This document shows, piece after piece, positions 1-6,723 of a DNA stretch of 26,569 nucleotides. The stretch lies in assembly GCA_002297505.1 (NCBI GenBank), contig DBLQ01000096.1, positions 50,010-76,578 on the forward strand. The letters are read 5' to 3'. The notes under the pieces were generated by a model. The model saw only the letters and a program-made list of their open reading frames with translations, was not told the origin of the DNA and did no database searches. The position numbers were made by a program, and so were the translations under genes. This DNA is from Flavobacteriales bacterium UBA720. Lineage in GTDB: Bacteria > Bacteroidota > Bacteroidia > Flavobacteriales > Weeksellaceae. Position 1 is the first letter of the stretch. Each line of letters begins with the position of its first letter.

Positions 1-65
1 ATCACAAATTCTGTAGTTCCAATACCTAAAGCTCCTAACGCCAGCGGAAAAATCCTTTTATCCAT
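1..65 (-). CDS. MFS transporter, N-terminal fragment (runs off window)
   Basis: Only the first 21 codons are inside the window; the start codon is the complement of 63-65. The reading gives MDKRIFPLALGALGIGTTEF, which is the typical first helix of the AraJ/YdhP-like drug or sugar efflux branch of the major facilitator superfamily (the GIGTTEF stretch is the recognisable part). It would be an inner-membrane proton-coupled exporter; the substrate cannot be read from this piece. It is divergent from yidD. I found no TAnnTTTG box between 66 and 239 on the minus strand. The family call rests on a short fragment. Confidence 0.6.
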   Translation of the reverse strand, partial: MDKRIFPLALGALGIGTTEFV

Positions 66-194
66 TTTGCAAAAGTCCTTATTTTGGGCCACAATTTCAA
101 ATTTTGCATTTTAACTTTAGATTAAATTAAACTTCTGTTTAAAAATGATTCATCTTCAGCCCAAAGAAAACTGTGATTCTTGGTAAAAGTTGGG

Positions 195-222
195 TTGAGT
201 TCTGATTTTTCTGCTATTTTTG
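195..222 (+). promoter_or_regulatory. Bacteroidetes-type promoter for yidD-lgt
   Basis: TTG at 195-197, a 17-nt spacer, then TATTTTTG at 215-222, matching the flavobacterial -33/-7 consensus (TTG, 17-23 nt, TAnnTTTG). Transcription would begin near 229, which puts the in-frame upstream Met at 180 outside the mRNA and supports 240 as the yidD start. Confidence 0.6.
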
Positions 223-239
223 TATCACTAATCTTCAAG

Positions 240-476
240 ATGCTGAACCGGATCCTGACATTTCCTTTTGTAGTGCTGATCAAGTTTTATCAGTGGTTTA
301 TCTCGCCGTGGCTGGGAAAGAACTGCCGATACGAGCCCACATGCTCGCACTACACGCTGGAAGCGCTCAGGATACACGGACTTTTCCGAGGAGGCTGGCT
401 GGCCATCAAAAGAATCGGCAGCTGCCATCCCTGGGGTGGAGAAGGTTACGATCCTGTGCCGCCGAAACAACATTAA
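240..476 (+). CDS. yidD: YidD, membrane protein insertion efficiency factor
   Basis: Small membrane-associated protein (78 aa) thought to assist YidC/Sec-dependent insertion of inner-membrane proteins. The family pattern is clear: an amphipathic N-terminus with YQWFISPWLG (residues 17-26), then CRYEPTCSHYTLEAL (29-43) and CHPWGGEGYDPVP (62-74). The Met at 240 is chosen over the in-frame Met at 180 because MLNRILTFPF is the usual start of the family and because the predicted transcription start lies near 229. lgt follows 12 nt after the stop, so the two are probably one operon for envelope protein biogenesis. In many bacteria yidD sits beside rnpA and yidC; here it does not. Confidence 0.95.
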   Translation: MLNRILTFPFVVLIKFYQWFISPWLGKNCRYEPTCSHYTLEALRIHGLFRGGWLAIKRIGSCHPWGGEGYDPVPPKQH

Positions 477-488
477 AATCAATTATCA

Positions 489-1760
489 ATGAATAATATT
501 TTTCTCAGATTTTTCCTGATTCTATTTGCTGGATTTTTTCAGCTTTTCTCGTCCCAAAGTTCGGCTGGTTACCTTTCAGACGGGACACTGAAAATCAACA
601 ATGATAATCTTGCGGTTAAGATTTTTGCTTCCCAAAGAACGGATTCTTTAGCCAATCAGGCTTTTAAAAATGTACCCAACGAATTAATCATTCTCAATGA
701 AGATAACATCAAAGCTGAATCTGCAGAGCAACTTGCCAGCATCCAGAATATCATGGAGAGCTTCAAGGCCAATCGTTTCCAGTTTCTGGATAAGAATTTT
801 AAACCGCTGGAGGCTGTTCTTGAGCAGAAGAACATAGAGAATTTCAAGTATCTTCTGAAATCCGACAAAGTTCTGAAACCTGAAGATAACACAACGCTTG
901 AGACGCCGTTCAAAATCTGGGATCCTCTGAAAGGTATTCCGCTGGGACCTGTAACCCTTCATTTTTACAGTCTGATGTTCATCTTTGCATTCGGTTTGGG
1001 TTACGTCATCATGGCGAGAATCTTCAAAATTGATCATGTGGATGAGAAGTATCTGGAACCGTTGTTTACATGGACGTTGATAGGAACCATTCTTGGCGCA
1101 AGGCTTGGCCACGTGATTTTTTACCAGCCCGAATTGTTTAAGGACGATTTCCTGAGTGTTTTCCTGCCAATCAGTACCAAAGGCGGCCTGCACTTCACCG
1201 GTTTTGCCGGACTTGCGAGCCATGGAGCCACGATTGCGCTGATCTTCACAACGCTTTATTACAGTTTCAAGATCATCAAGAAAAATCCGTTCTGGGTCTA
1301 TGACAGGATTGGTATTGTGGTGGCTCTGGGTGGAGCTTTCGTGAGAATGGGCAATTTTTTCAATTCAGAAATTATCGGAAAACCAGTGGATCCTGCTTCG
1401 CCATTTGCAATTCTTTTTCCTCAGCAAAGCTCGGAATATGGTGTGACAATTCCGCGCTACCCTAGCCAGTTGTTCGAAGCGGTAGGTTACTTCTGCTTAT
1501 TCGTTCTGCTGTGGTTTCTTTATCGCAAAACAGACAAAAAGTATCAGCAGGGCTGGTTATTCGGATTGTTTTTTATCATTCTGTGGGCCATCCGATTCTT
1601 TGTAGAGTTTCTTAAGGAGCCACAAGGTGATGAGTTCATCCAGTTCGCAGGTCTCAACACAGGTCAGGTTCTGAGTATTCCTTTTATGATTGCAGGATTT
1701 GTAATCATGATCTACTCCAAGAACTTCAGAATTCCAAAAAATAATGTCGAAGCAGCTTAA
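489..1760 (+). CDS. lgt: Prolipoprotein diacylglyceryl transferase (Lgt) with N-terminal extension
   Basis: Inner-membrane enzyme that moves diacylglycerol from phosphatidylglycerol to the lipobox cysteine of prolipoproteins, the first step of lipoprotein maturation. The Lgt core starts near residue 150 (GPVTLHFYSLMF, the usual first helix) and shows HG at 245-246 (E. coli H103 region), RMGNFFNSEIIGKP at 286-299 (E. coli R143, N146, E151, G154 region), YPSQLFEA at 324-331, and RFFVEFLKEP at 369-378, followed by NTGQVLSIP. At 423 aa it is well above the usual 260-300: about 140 extra residues precede the core, beginning with a signal-peptide-like segment (residues 1-27) and then a hydrophilic stretch that I do not recognise. 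E. coli Lgt has its N-terminus in the periplasm, so an exported extension fits the topology. A strong terminator follows at 1771-1795. Confidence 0.93.
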   Translation: MNNIFLRFFLILFAGFFQLFSSQSSAGYLSDGTLKINNDNLAVKIFASQRTDSLANQAFKNVPNELIILNEDNIKAESAEQLASIQNIMESFKANRFQFLDKNFKPLEAVLEQKNIENFKYLLKSDKVLKPEDNTTLETPFKIWDPLKGIPLGPVTLHFYSLMFIFAFGLGYVIMARIFKIDHVDEKYLEPLFTWTLIGTILGARLGHVIFYQPELFKDDFLSVFLPISTKGGLHFTGFAGLASHGATIALIFTTLYYSFKIIKKNPFWVYDRIGIVVALGGAFVRMGNFFNSEIIGKPVDPASPFAILFPQQSSEYGVTIPRYPSQLFEAVGYFCLFVLLWFLYRKTDKKYQQGWLFGLFFIILWAIRFFVEFLKEPQGDEFIQFAGLNTGQVLSIPFMIAGFVIMIYSKNFRIPKNNVEAA

Positions 1761-1770
1761 AGTAATGTTC

Positions 1771-1795
1771 AACTCCCTTTTTTGGGAGTTTTTTT
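1771..1795 (+). terminator. Rho-independent terminator of yidD-lgt
   Basis: AACTCCC (1771-1777) pairs perfectly with GGGAGTT (1784-1790) across a T6 loop, and the stem runs into a T tract ending at 1795. It sits 10 nt after the lgt stop and separates it from the serine hydrolase gene. Confidence 0.85.
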
Positions 1796-1847
1796 GTCGG
1801 TTGATGTAACCATTTCAAGGCAGTATGCGACAGATTCAAAAATAGTT

Positions 1848-3083
1848 ATGAAGAATATTTTGTTGGCCTCTTCTGGCCTGATCTTACTCTTTTCATGCTC
1901 ATCCAGCGTTAGAAAATATGACACCGCAGAACAATTGTTGACCAAGAAGATCGACAGCATCTACCAGTTTAAAAAGTTCAATGGATTTTCTGTGGCAATT
2001 GTTACTGAAGAAGGTGCGATCTATGATCAGGCATTTGGTTTTGCCGATGCCAGTCAGCAGAAAAAATACACTACCGAAACCATCCAGAATATCGGTTCGG
2101 TTTCTAAAACGCTGATCGGCATTGCCTTGCTCAAGGCGCAGGAATTGGGAAAGCTAAAGCTTGACGATCCCATCGAAAATCATCTGCCCTTCAAGGTCTG
2201 CAATCCAAACTATCCACTTAGCAAGATCACCATCAGACAGCTGGCGACACACACTTCTTCCATTGTGGACAACGACTTTTATTCCGCAAAAAATTATTAT
2301 TTAAAACCCAATCAAGATCTTCAAGGTCTTAAGTTGACCTTCGAGGATCATCAGACCTTCAATTCTCCAGACTCTATACTAACGCTGGCTGCTTACCTGG
2401 AAAATGTGCTTTCACCCAAAGGCTCCTGGAACAGCGATAGTTTTTCTGAAAACCAGCCCGGAACTTTCTACGAATATTCCAACACAGCAACAGCCTTGGC
2501 TGCATTGGTTCTGGAAAATGCCACGGGACAGCCATTCGATCAGTTTACCAAAAAATATATTCTGGCGCCGTTAAAAATGAAGAGTTCCGGCTGGAAAAGA
2601 GAAGCCGTTCAAAAGTCAAAATATTCCATACTGTATGAAAATCCAACCACGCCATTTCCGTATTACGAACTCATCACCTATCCCGACGGCGGTTTTATCA
2701 CCAGCAGTTCCGACCTTGGCCGGTATCTGTCTGAACTGATCAAAGGTTATAACGGCCGCGGAACCATTCTCAGTAAAGCGAGTTACAGAGAATACTTCAC
2801 GCCGCAGCTCAATGATGATAATTTCAAAACCCGCAACACCAAAAATCCATACAGCGAATCCTACAACGTCGGTATCCTGATAGGCTTCGGACCAACAGGA
2901 TTTGTAGGACATACGGGAAGTGATCCCGGTACAATGTCGATGATGTTTTTTGATCCGAAAACCAAAGTGGGCAGGCTGATGATCCTCAACACCAATATTT
3001 CCGATCCTGAAAGTAAAAAAGCCTTCATCGGGATTTGGAATGCCTTAGGCGCGTATCAGGAACTTTCAACTAATAAAAACTAG
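1848..3083 (+). CDS. Serine hydrolase lipoprotein, beta-lactamase/PBP4*-like (PF00144)
   Basis: 411-aa penicillin-recognising fold protein. Numbered from the Met at 1848: lipobox LLFSC with the lipidated Cys17, SxxK as SVSK at 84-87, the YSN triad at 210-212, and HTG (KTG equivalent) at 355-357. That is the class C beta-lactamase/DD-peptidase/esterase family. Most flavobacterial members of this family are peptidases or esterases rather than beta-lactamases; the substrate cannot be told. The in-frame Met at 1782 is rejected because it lies inside the terminator hairpin at 1771-1795 and would hide the lipoprotein signal. The protein would be exported and lipidated, using the Lgt encoded just upstream. 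Its stop is only 3 nt from the convergent threonine aldolase stop. Confidence 0.88.
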   Translation: MKNILLASSGLILLFSCSSSVRKYDTAEQLLTKKIDSIYQFKKFNGFSVAIVTEEGAIYDQAFGFADASQQKKYTTETIQNIGSVSKTLIGIALLKAQELGKLKLDDPIENHLPFKVCNPNYPLSKITIRQLATHTSSIVDNDFYSAKNYYLKPNQDLQGLKLTFEDHQTFNSPDSILTLAAYLENVLSPKGSWNSDSFSENQPGTFYEYSNTATALAALVLENATGQPFDQFTKKYILAPLKMKSSGWKREAVQKSKYSILYENPTTPFPYYELITYPDGGFITSSSDLGRYLSELIKGYNGRGTILSKASYREYFTPQLNDDNFKTRNTKNPYSESYNVGILIGFGPTGFVGHTGSDPGTMSMMFFDPKTKVGRLMILNTNISDPESKKAFIGIWNALGAYQELSTNKN

Positions 3084-3086
3084 CGG

Positions 3087-4118
3087 TTACAGCGACTGGA
3101 CTTCTTTAATAAACCTGTCCACAACCTCGTCGGACGTAGCCCATGACGTTATCAGACGGATCGCTGATCGGTCTTCATCAATTTTTTTCCAGACATAAAA
3201 ATCAAAATGCTCTTCCAACTTTTTGATTTGATGCTGATCGAGAATGGGAAAGATCTGATTGGTAAACGTTTCGGAGAGAAATTTGGAGCCTTTCTGTTTC
3301 AATGCCGCTTTGATCTTCATGGCCTGAATATTGGAATGCCTGGCAAGATCCATGTACAGATCATTTTTCATCAGCTCCAGAAACTGGATCCCGAGCAGTC
3401 TTCCCTTTGCCAGCATTGCACCTTTCTGCTTGATGTGAAACCCAAATTCCTCCTTCAGCCGATCATTCATGATGACGATAGCTTCGCCGAGAAGCGCACC
3501 GTTTTTGGTACCGCCAAGATAAAAAACGTCGGTAAAATTAGCAATGTCTTCTAACGTCAGATCGTTCATTTCAGAAGTCAGCGCCTGTCCGAGTCTTGCA
3601 CCATCCAGAAACAGATAGAGCCCGTTATCTTTGCAAAAAGCAGATAATTCCTGTAGTTCTGCCCTGCTATAAATGGTTCCCACTTCGGTGGAATTGGAAA
3701 TGTAAACCAGCTTTTGTTTGACCTGATGCGGTTTGTTGGTATGGATATCCAAAACGGCCTGGACATGTTCAGGTTTCAGTTTTCCGTCATTTGTAGGCAC
3801 GCCATGCACCTTGTGACCAGTTGCTTCTATGGCACCCGTTTCATTGGTAAAAATATGTCCGGTCTCGGCAGAGATAACACTTTCATGTGGTCTCAGAATG
3901 GATGAAATCACCAGAAGATTGGCCTGCGTTCCGCCACTTACAAAATGAATATCAGCATCCGGATTATTGATTTTTTGATGGATCAGTTTTCTGGCTTCTT
4001 CAGAGTAATCATCGTAGCCATAACCATTTTGCTGATCGAGATTGGTTCTGACCAATGCGTCTAAAATATTAGGATGACAACCTTCCGAGTAATCGTTTTT
4101 GAAGGAATAGTTTTTCAT
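3087..4118 (-). CDS. ltaE: Low-specificity L-threonine aldolase (beta-eliminating lyase family)
   Basis: Cytosolic PLP enzyme (343 aa) splitting L-threonine or L-allo-threonine into glycine and acetaldehyde. Visible marks: N-terminal NDYSEGCHPNIL, SGGTQAN at 61-67 (cofactor phosphate loop), ETGHIFTNETGA at 85-96 with the ring-stacking His88, LDGARLG at 171-177 (Asp172 for the pyridine nitrogen) and the Schiff-base Lys205 in GGTKNG. Length is normal. Its start is 18 nt downstream of the yoeB stop on the same strand, and I see no TAnnTTTG box in or just before that gap, so it may be read from the toxin-antitoxin promoter. An AGG-rich stretch (GAGG) lies about 10 nt before the start, unusual here. 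The 3-nt gap to the convergent serine hydrolase leaves no room for a terminator. Confidence 0.9.
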   Translation of the reverse strand: MKNYSFKNDYSEGCHPNILDALVRTNLDQQNGYGYDDYSEEARKLIHQKINNPDADIHFVSGGTQANLLVISSILRPHESVISAETGHIFTNETGAIEATGHKVHGVPTNDGKLKPEHVQAVLDIHTNKPHQVKQKLVYISNSTEVGTIYSRAELQELSAFCKDNGLYLFLDGARLGQALTSEMNDLTLEDIANFTDVFYLGGTKNGALLGEAIVIMNDRLKEEFGFHIKQKGAMLAKGRLLGIQFLELMKNDLYMDLARHSNIQAMKIKAALKQKGSKFLSETFTNQIFPILDQHQIKKLEEHFDFYVWKKIDEDRSAIRLITSWATSDEVVDRFIKEVQSL

Positions 4119-4136
4119 TGTATCTGCCTCGTTTTT

Positions 4137-4394
4137 TTAATCATAATGAAATCTGCACTTAGCGATCTGGATTTCATCACCTTCAAATTTATAAATTAAT
4201 CGATGCTCGTCATCAATTCTTCTGGACCAGAATCCTGAGTACTTATGCTTCAGCGGTTCGGGTTTTCCCAGCCCGTCAAAAGGATTGCGGGCTATGTCTT
4301 TCAATAGCTCATTGATCTTTTTCAGTTTTTTCTTGTCTGTTTTCTGCCAATACAGATAATCTTCCCAAGATTCATCTACAAAAATGCATCTCAT
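4137..4394 (-). CDS. yoeB: YoeB-family mRNA interferase toxin
   Basis: 85-aa RelE-superfamily ribosome-dependent endoribonuclease of a type II toxin-antitoxin pair; it cuts mRNA in the ribosomal A site and is held inactive by YefM. The catalytic residues known from E. coli YoeB fall at the same numbers here: Glu46 in KPEPLK, Arg65 in DDEHRLIY, and His83-Tyr84 in the C-terminal CRFHYD. The toxin looks intact. Its ATG overlaps the antitoxin TGA by one base (TGATG), a coupling typical of such modules. The threonine aldolase gene follows after 18 nt. Confidence 0.95.
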   Translation of the reverse strand: MRCIFVDESWEDYLYWQKTDKKKLKKINELLKDIARNPFDGLGKPEPLKHKYSGFWSRRIDDEHRLIYKFEGDEIQIAKCRFHYD

Positions 4395-4648
4395 CAGTCC
4401 TCCAATAAATCTTTGGAAAAAGACTGTTTAGTTTTCAGCTTTTCAATTGCCGAATCCAGTCTTAGTTCATTTTTGCGCGATGAAAGCTCACGATTGGTTG
4501 CGACCAAAGAATTATATTCATCCAAAGACATCACAACGATTCCTTCGTCTTTTCCCCGGTTGATAATGAGCGTTTCAAAATTTTTTGAGACCTTGTCCAG
4601 ATAAGTCTTAATGTCCTTTCTGAAATCTGAAATATTGGCAATTAACAT
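4394..4648 (-). CDS. yefM: YefM/Phd-family antitoxin
   Basis: 84-aa antitoxin and autorepressor. The N-terminal half has the Phd/YefM DNA-binding and dimerisation pattern: a short lead (ANISDFRKDIKTYLDKV), INRGKDEGIVVMSLDEYNSL around residues 29-48, then a charged C-terminal tail (RLDSAIEKLKTKQSFSKD) that in the family is disordered until it wraps the toxin. It is the first gene of the module, with yoeB overlapping by one base. Two TGTACA boxes at 4664-4681 form a likely autorepression site over its -7 box. Confidence 0.93.
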   Translation of the reverse strand: MLIANISDFRKDIKTYLDKVSKNFETLIINRGKDEGIVVMSLDEYNSLVATNRELSSRKNELRLDSAIEKLKTKQSFSKDLLED

Positions 4649-4663
4649 AAAAAAGATTTATAA

Positions 4664-4681
4664 TGTACAAATATATGTACA
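4664..4681 (-). promoter_or_regulatory. yefM-yoeB promoter and paired TGTACA operator
   Basis: Two TGTACA hexamers, 4664-4669 and 4676-4681, are separated by AATATA, so their centres are exactly 12 bp apart. Each hexamer is self-complementary. On the minus strand the -7 box TATATTTG (complement of 4668-4675) lies between and overlapping them, 19 nt from the yefM start. The E. coli yefM-yoeB operator is known to be built from palindromes with TGTACA cores. Binding here by YefM-YoeB would block the promoter. No clear -33 TTG is seen. Confidence 0.75.
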
Positions 4682-4738
4682 ATTTTTAGATTTCCATTTC
4701 ATTGTTAGTCCAAAAATAACTTTATTCTAACTTTTAAT

Positions 4739-4746
4739 TATCTTTG
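4739..4746 (+). promoter_or_regulatory. -7 box of the DtxR/MntR-like gene (leaderless or near-leaderless mRNA)
   Basis: TATCTTTG matches TAnnTTTG. Only 4 nt separate it from the ATG at 4751, so transcription is expected to start at or next to the start codon. No TTG is found 17-23 nt upstream, so the box is supported by the -7 match alone. Confidence 0.5.
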
Positions 4747-4750
4747 ACGG

Positions 4751-5398
4751 ATGAATTCCCTTACAGAAGAAAATTACCTCAAAGCCCTTTATCATCTTTC
4801 CAATGAAAATGATGAAGTTTCCGTGAATGACCTCAGCCGGCAGCTGAATATCAAAATGCCTTCTGTCAACAGCATGGTCAAGAAGTTTGCCGATAAAAAA
4901 TGGGTGAAATACGAGTCTTACAAGCCGATCAAGCTTACAGAATCCGGGAAAAAAGAGGCATCCCTGATCGTAAGAAAACACCGCCTGACGGAAATGTTCC
5001 TGGTGGAAAAAATGGGATTCGGCTGGGAAAATGTCCACGAAATTGCAGAACAGCTGGAGCACATCCACTCGGAAGTTTTTTTTGATAAAATGGATGAAAT
5101 CCTGAACTACCCGAAAGTAGATCCGCATGGCGAACCTATTCCGGACAAAGACGGCAACGTGATCCAGCCCGACCTTAAAAAACTAAGCAGATGCGGGGAA
5201 AATGAAACTGTTGAACTGGCATCCGTCACCACATCGTCTGAAGAGTTTCTTAATTTTCTCAATAAGCGAAATCTCAGTCTGGGAACCGAAATCCGGGTGT
5301 TGCAGAAGGAAGCGTATGACCAATCTATGCAGGTAATGTATAACGGCCGCGAAGAAAACTTCAGCAAAACAGTCTGCGACAGGCTTCTTGTGAAATAA
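4751..5398 (+). CDS. DtxR/MntR-family metal-dependent transcriptional repressor
   Basis: 215-aa metalloregulator that binds operator DNA when loaded with Mn(II) or Fe(II). Residues 1-60 form the winged helix-turn-helix (SVNDLSRQLNIKMPSVNSMVKKF), about 65-140 the metal-binding and dimerisation domain, and about 150-215 a C-terminal FeoA/SH3-like domain. Ligand candidates: His77, Glu81 and His96 match the DtxR ancillary site (H79, E83, H98); Glu100, Glu103, His104 match the other site, where DtxR has Cys102 and MntR has Glu99. The Glu in place of Cys argues for manganese, but residues 8 and 11 (Asn, Lys) do not match the MntR Asp8/Glu11. DPHGEPIP at 124-131 is a family hallmark. The start is fixed by MNSLTEENYLKALYHL. 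Divergent from yefM-yoeB; target genes are not in the window. Confidence 0.92.
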   Translation: MNSLTEENYLKALYHLSNENDEVSVNDLSRQLNIKMPSVNSMVKKFADKKWVKYESYKPIKLTESGKKEASLIVRKHRLTEMFLVEKMGFGWENVHEIAEQLEHIHSEVFFDKMDEILNYPKVDPHGEPIPDKDGNVIQPDLKKLSRCGENETVELASVTTSSEEFLNFLNKRNLSLGTEIRVLQKEAYDQSMQVMYNGREENFSKTVCDRLLVK

Positions 5399-5403
5399 TC
5401 ACA

Positions 5404-5436
5404 AAAAAAACGATCAGAATGATCTGAACGTTTTTG
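5404..5436. terminator. Bidirectional terminator between the metalloregulator and gcvT
   Basis: AAAAACG (5406-5412) pairs with CGTTTTT (5429-5435); inside, TCAGA (5414-5418) pairs with TCTGA (5423-5427) around an ATGA loop, with one A-A mismatch. A-rich flank on the left and T-rich on the right let it serve both convergent genes. Confidence 0.75.
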
Positions 5437-5454
5437 ATATTTGCAAATTCCTGA

Positions 5455-6534
5455 TTATACAAAGGGAAGCTTTGTCACTTTTGCAGGAATATCTTTGTTA
5501 CGGATTCTGATGAAAATTTCTGAACCTAATTTAAAATGTGGTTTATCGACATAAGCGAGGCCCAGACCGATTTTTTTCATTGGAGACATGGTTCCGGATG
5601 TTACTTTCCCAATGGCATTGCCTTCTGCATCTACCACTTCATAATCATGTCGAGGGATGGCTTTTTCCTGCATTTCGAAACCGACCAGTTTTCTGGAAAC
5701 GCCTTCTGTCTTCTGATTTTCGAGCTGTTCTTTATTAACAAAATCTTTGTCAAATTTCGTGATCCAACCTAATCCGGCTTCTAGCGGAGACGTGGTATCA
5801 TCAATATCGTTACCGTAAAGGCAGAAACCTTTTTCTAATCTTAAAGTGTCTCTGGCAGCCAATCCGCAAGGCATCAGACCAAACTCTTGTCCTGCTTCGG
5901 CCAAGTCATCCCAAATTTTTTCGGCGTCGTTATTTTTGAAATAAATTTCGAATCCGCCGCTGCCTGTATAACCGGTGTTGGAAATAATGACATCAGAAAA
6001 ACCTGCAACAGCGCCAATTGTAAAATGATAATACGGAATAGCAGACAAATCGGTGGAAGTCAGTTTCTGCAGAATTTCTGTTGCTTTCGGACCCTGGATC
6101 GCGATCAATGACATTTCATCGGAAGCATTCGTCATGGTGGCGCCGAATTGCGCGTTGTATTTGGAAATATGATCCCAGTCTTTGTCGATATTTGATGCAT
6201 TAACGACAACAAAATATTTCTCGTCTTCGATTTTATATACGATCAAATCATCCACAATGCCGCCTGTTTCGTTAGGCAGACAGGAATATTGTGCTTTTCC
6301 ATTCTCAAGAGCATCAACATTATTGGATGTTACAAATTGCAACAAATCTTTGGCAGAAGGACCTTCGATGAAAAATTGTCCCATGTGCGAGACATCAAAA
6401 ATTCCCGCTTTTTCGCGGACAGCGAAGTGTTCTTCTGTAACGCCGGAATACTGAACAGGCATTTCGAAGCCTGCAAACGGAACGATTTTCGCGCCCAAAG
6501 CAACGTGTTTATCGTATAAAGCGGTCTTTTTCAT
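5455..6534 (-). CDS. gcvT: Glycine cleavage system T protein (aminomethyltransferase)
   Basis: 359-aa folate enzyme of the glycine cleavage complex: it takes the aminomethyl group from lipoyl-GcvH, releases ammonia and makes methylene-tetrahydrofolate. Recognised by LYDKHVALGAKIVPFAGFEM at the N-terminus, IFDVSHMGQ (45-53), GGIVDDL at 91-97 with the catalytic Asp region, GYTGSGGFEIY, and LAARDTLRLEKG. The Met at the complement of 6534 is chosen: the in-frame Met at 6567 lies inside the -7 box at 6565-6572 and could not be transcribed, and MKKTALYDKH is the usual start. gcvH and gcvP are not nearby, as is usual in Flavobacteriia. It is a single-gene unit, convergent with the metalloregulator. 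Confidence 0.95.
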   Translation of the reverse strand: MKKTALYDKHVALGAKIVPFAGFEMPVQYSGVTEEHFAVREKAGIFDVSHMGQFFIEGPSAKDLLQFVTSNNVDALENGKAQYSCLPNETGGIVDDLIVYKIEDEKYFVVVNASNIDKDWDHISKYNAQFGATMTNASDEMSLIAIQGPKATEILQKLTSTDLSAIPYYHFTIGAVAGFSDVIISNTGYTGSGGFEIYFKNNDAEKIWDDLAEAGQEFGLMPCGLAARDTLRLEKGFCLYGNDIDDTTSPLEAGLGWITKFDKDFVNKEQLENQKTEGVSRKLVGFEMQEKAIPRHDYEVVDAEGNAIGKVTSGTMSPMKKIGLGLAYVDKPHFKLGSEIFIRIRNKDIPAKVTKLPFV

Positions 6535-6564
6535 GTTTAGCTGAAGATTTATTTTAGTTGCGCA

Positions 6565-6572
6565 CAAATATA
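6565..6572 (-). promoter_or_regulatory. -7 box of gcvT
   Basis: TATATTTG on the minus strand (CAAATATA on plus), about 30 nt before the chosen start. No good -33 TTG at the expected distance. Confidence 0.5.
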
Positions 6573-6632
6573 AACAAGATTTTATATAATCACAGAAGAT
6601 CCAGGACTTTAAAATAAAGTGATAAATATTGG

Positions 6633-6663
6633 TTGAAGCCGATAATCAATTTGGCTATCTTTG
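6633..6663 (+). promoter_or_regulatory. Promoter of the yjdM-like gene
   Basis: TTG at 6633-6635, 20-nt spacer, TATCTTTG at 6656-6663. This gives a leader of about 50 nt, in which GTGATAA (6674-6680) can pair with TTATCAC (6705-6711). TAAAGTGATAAA also occurs as a direct repeat at 6615-6626 and 6670-6681, on either side of the promoter core. Confidence 0.6.
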
Positions 6664-6723
6664 CAATATTAAAGTGATAAAAAAAATCATTTATCATTCA
6701 TCAATTATCACCTATCAAAAACT

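Noticed and set aside
180..239. N-terminal extension of YidD from the Met at 180
   Set aside because: Lies upstream of the predicted transcription start and is not part of the family pattern.
684..1223. 179-codon minus-strand frame inside lgt
   Set aside because: Overlaps the conserved Lgt core; no family resemblance and no promoter.
1782..1847. N-terminal extension of the serine hydrolase from the Met at 1782
   Set aside because: Starts inside the terminator hairpin of the previous operon and would bury the lipoprotein signal.
6535..6567. Upstream start of gcvT at 6567
   Set aside because: Falls within the TATATTTG promoter box.
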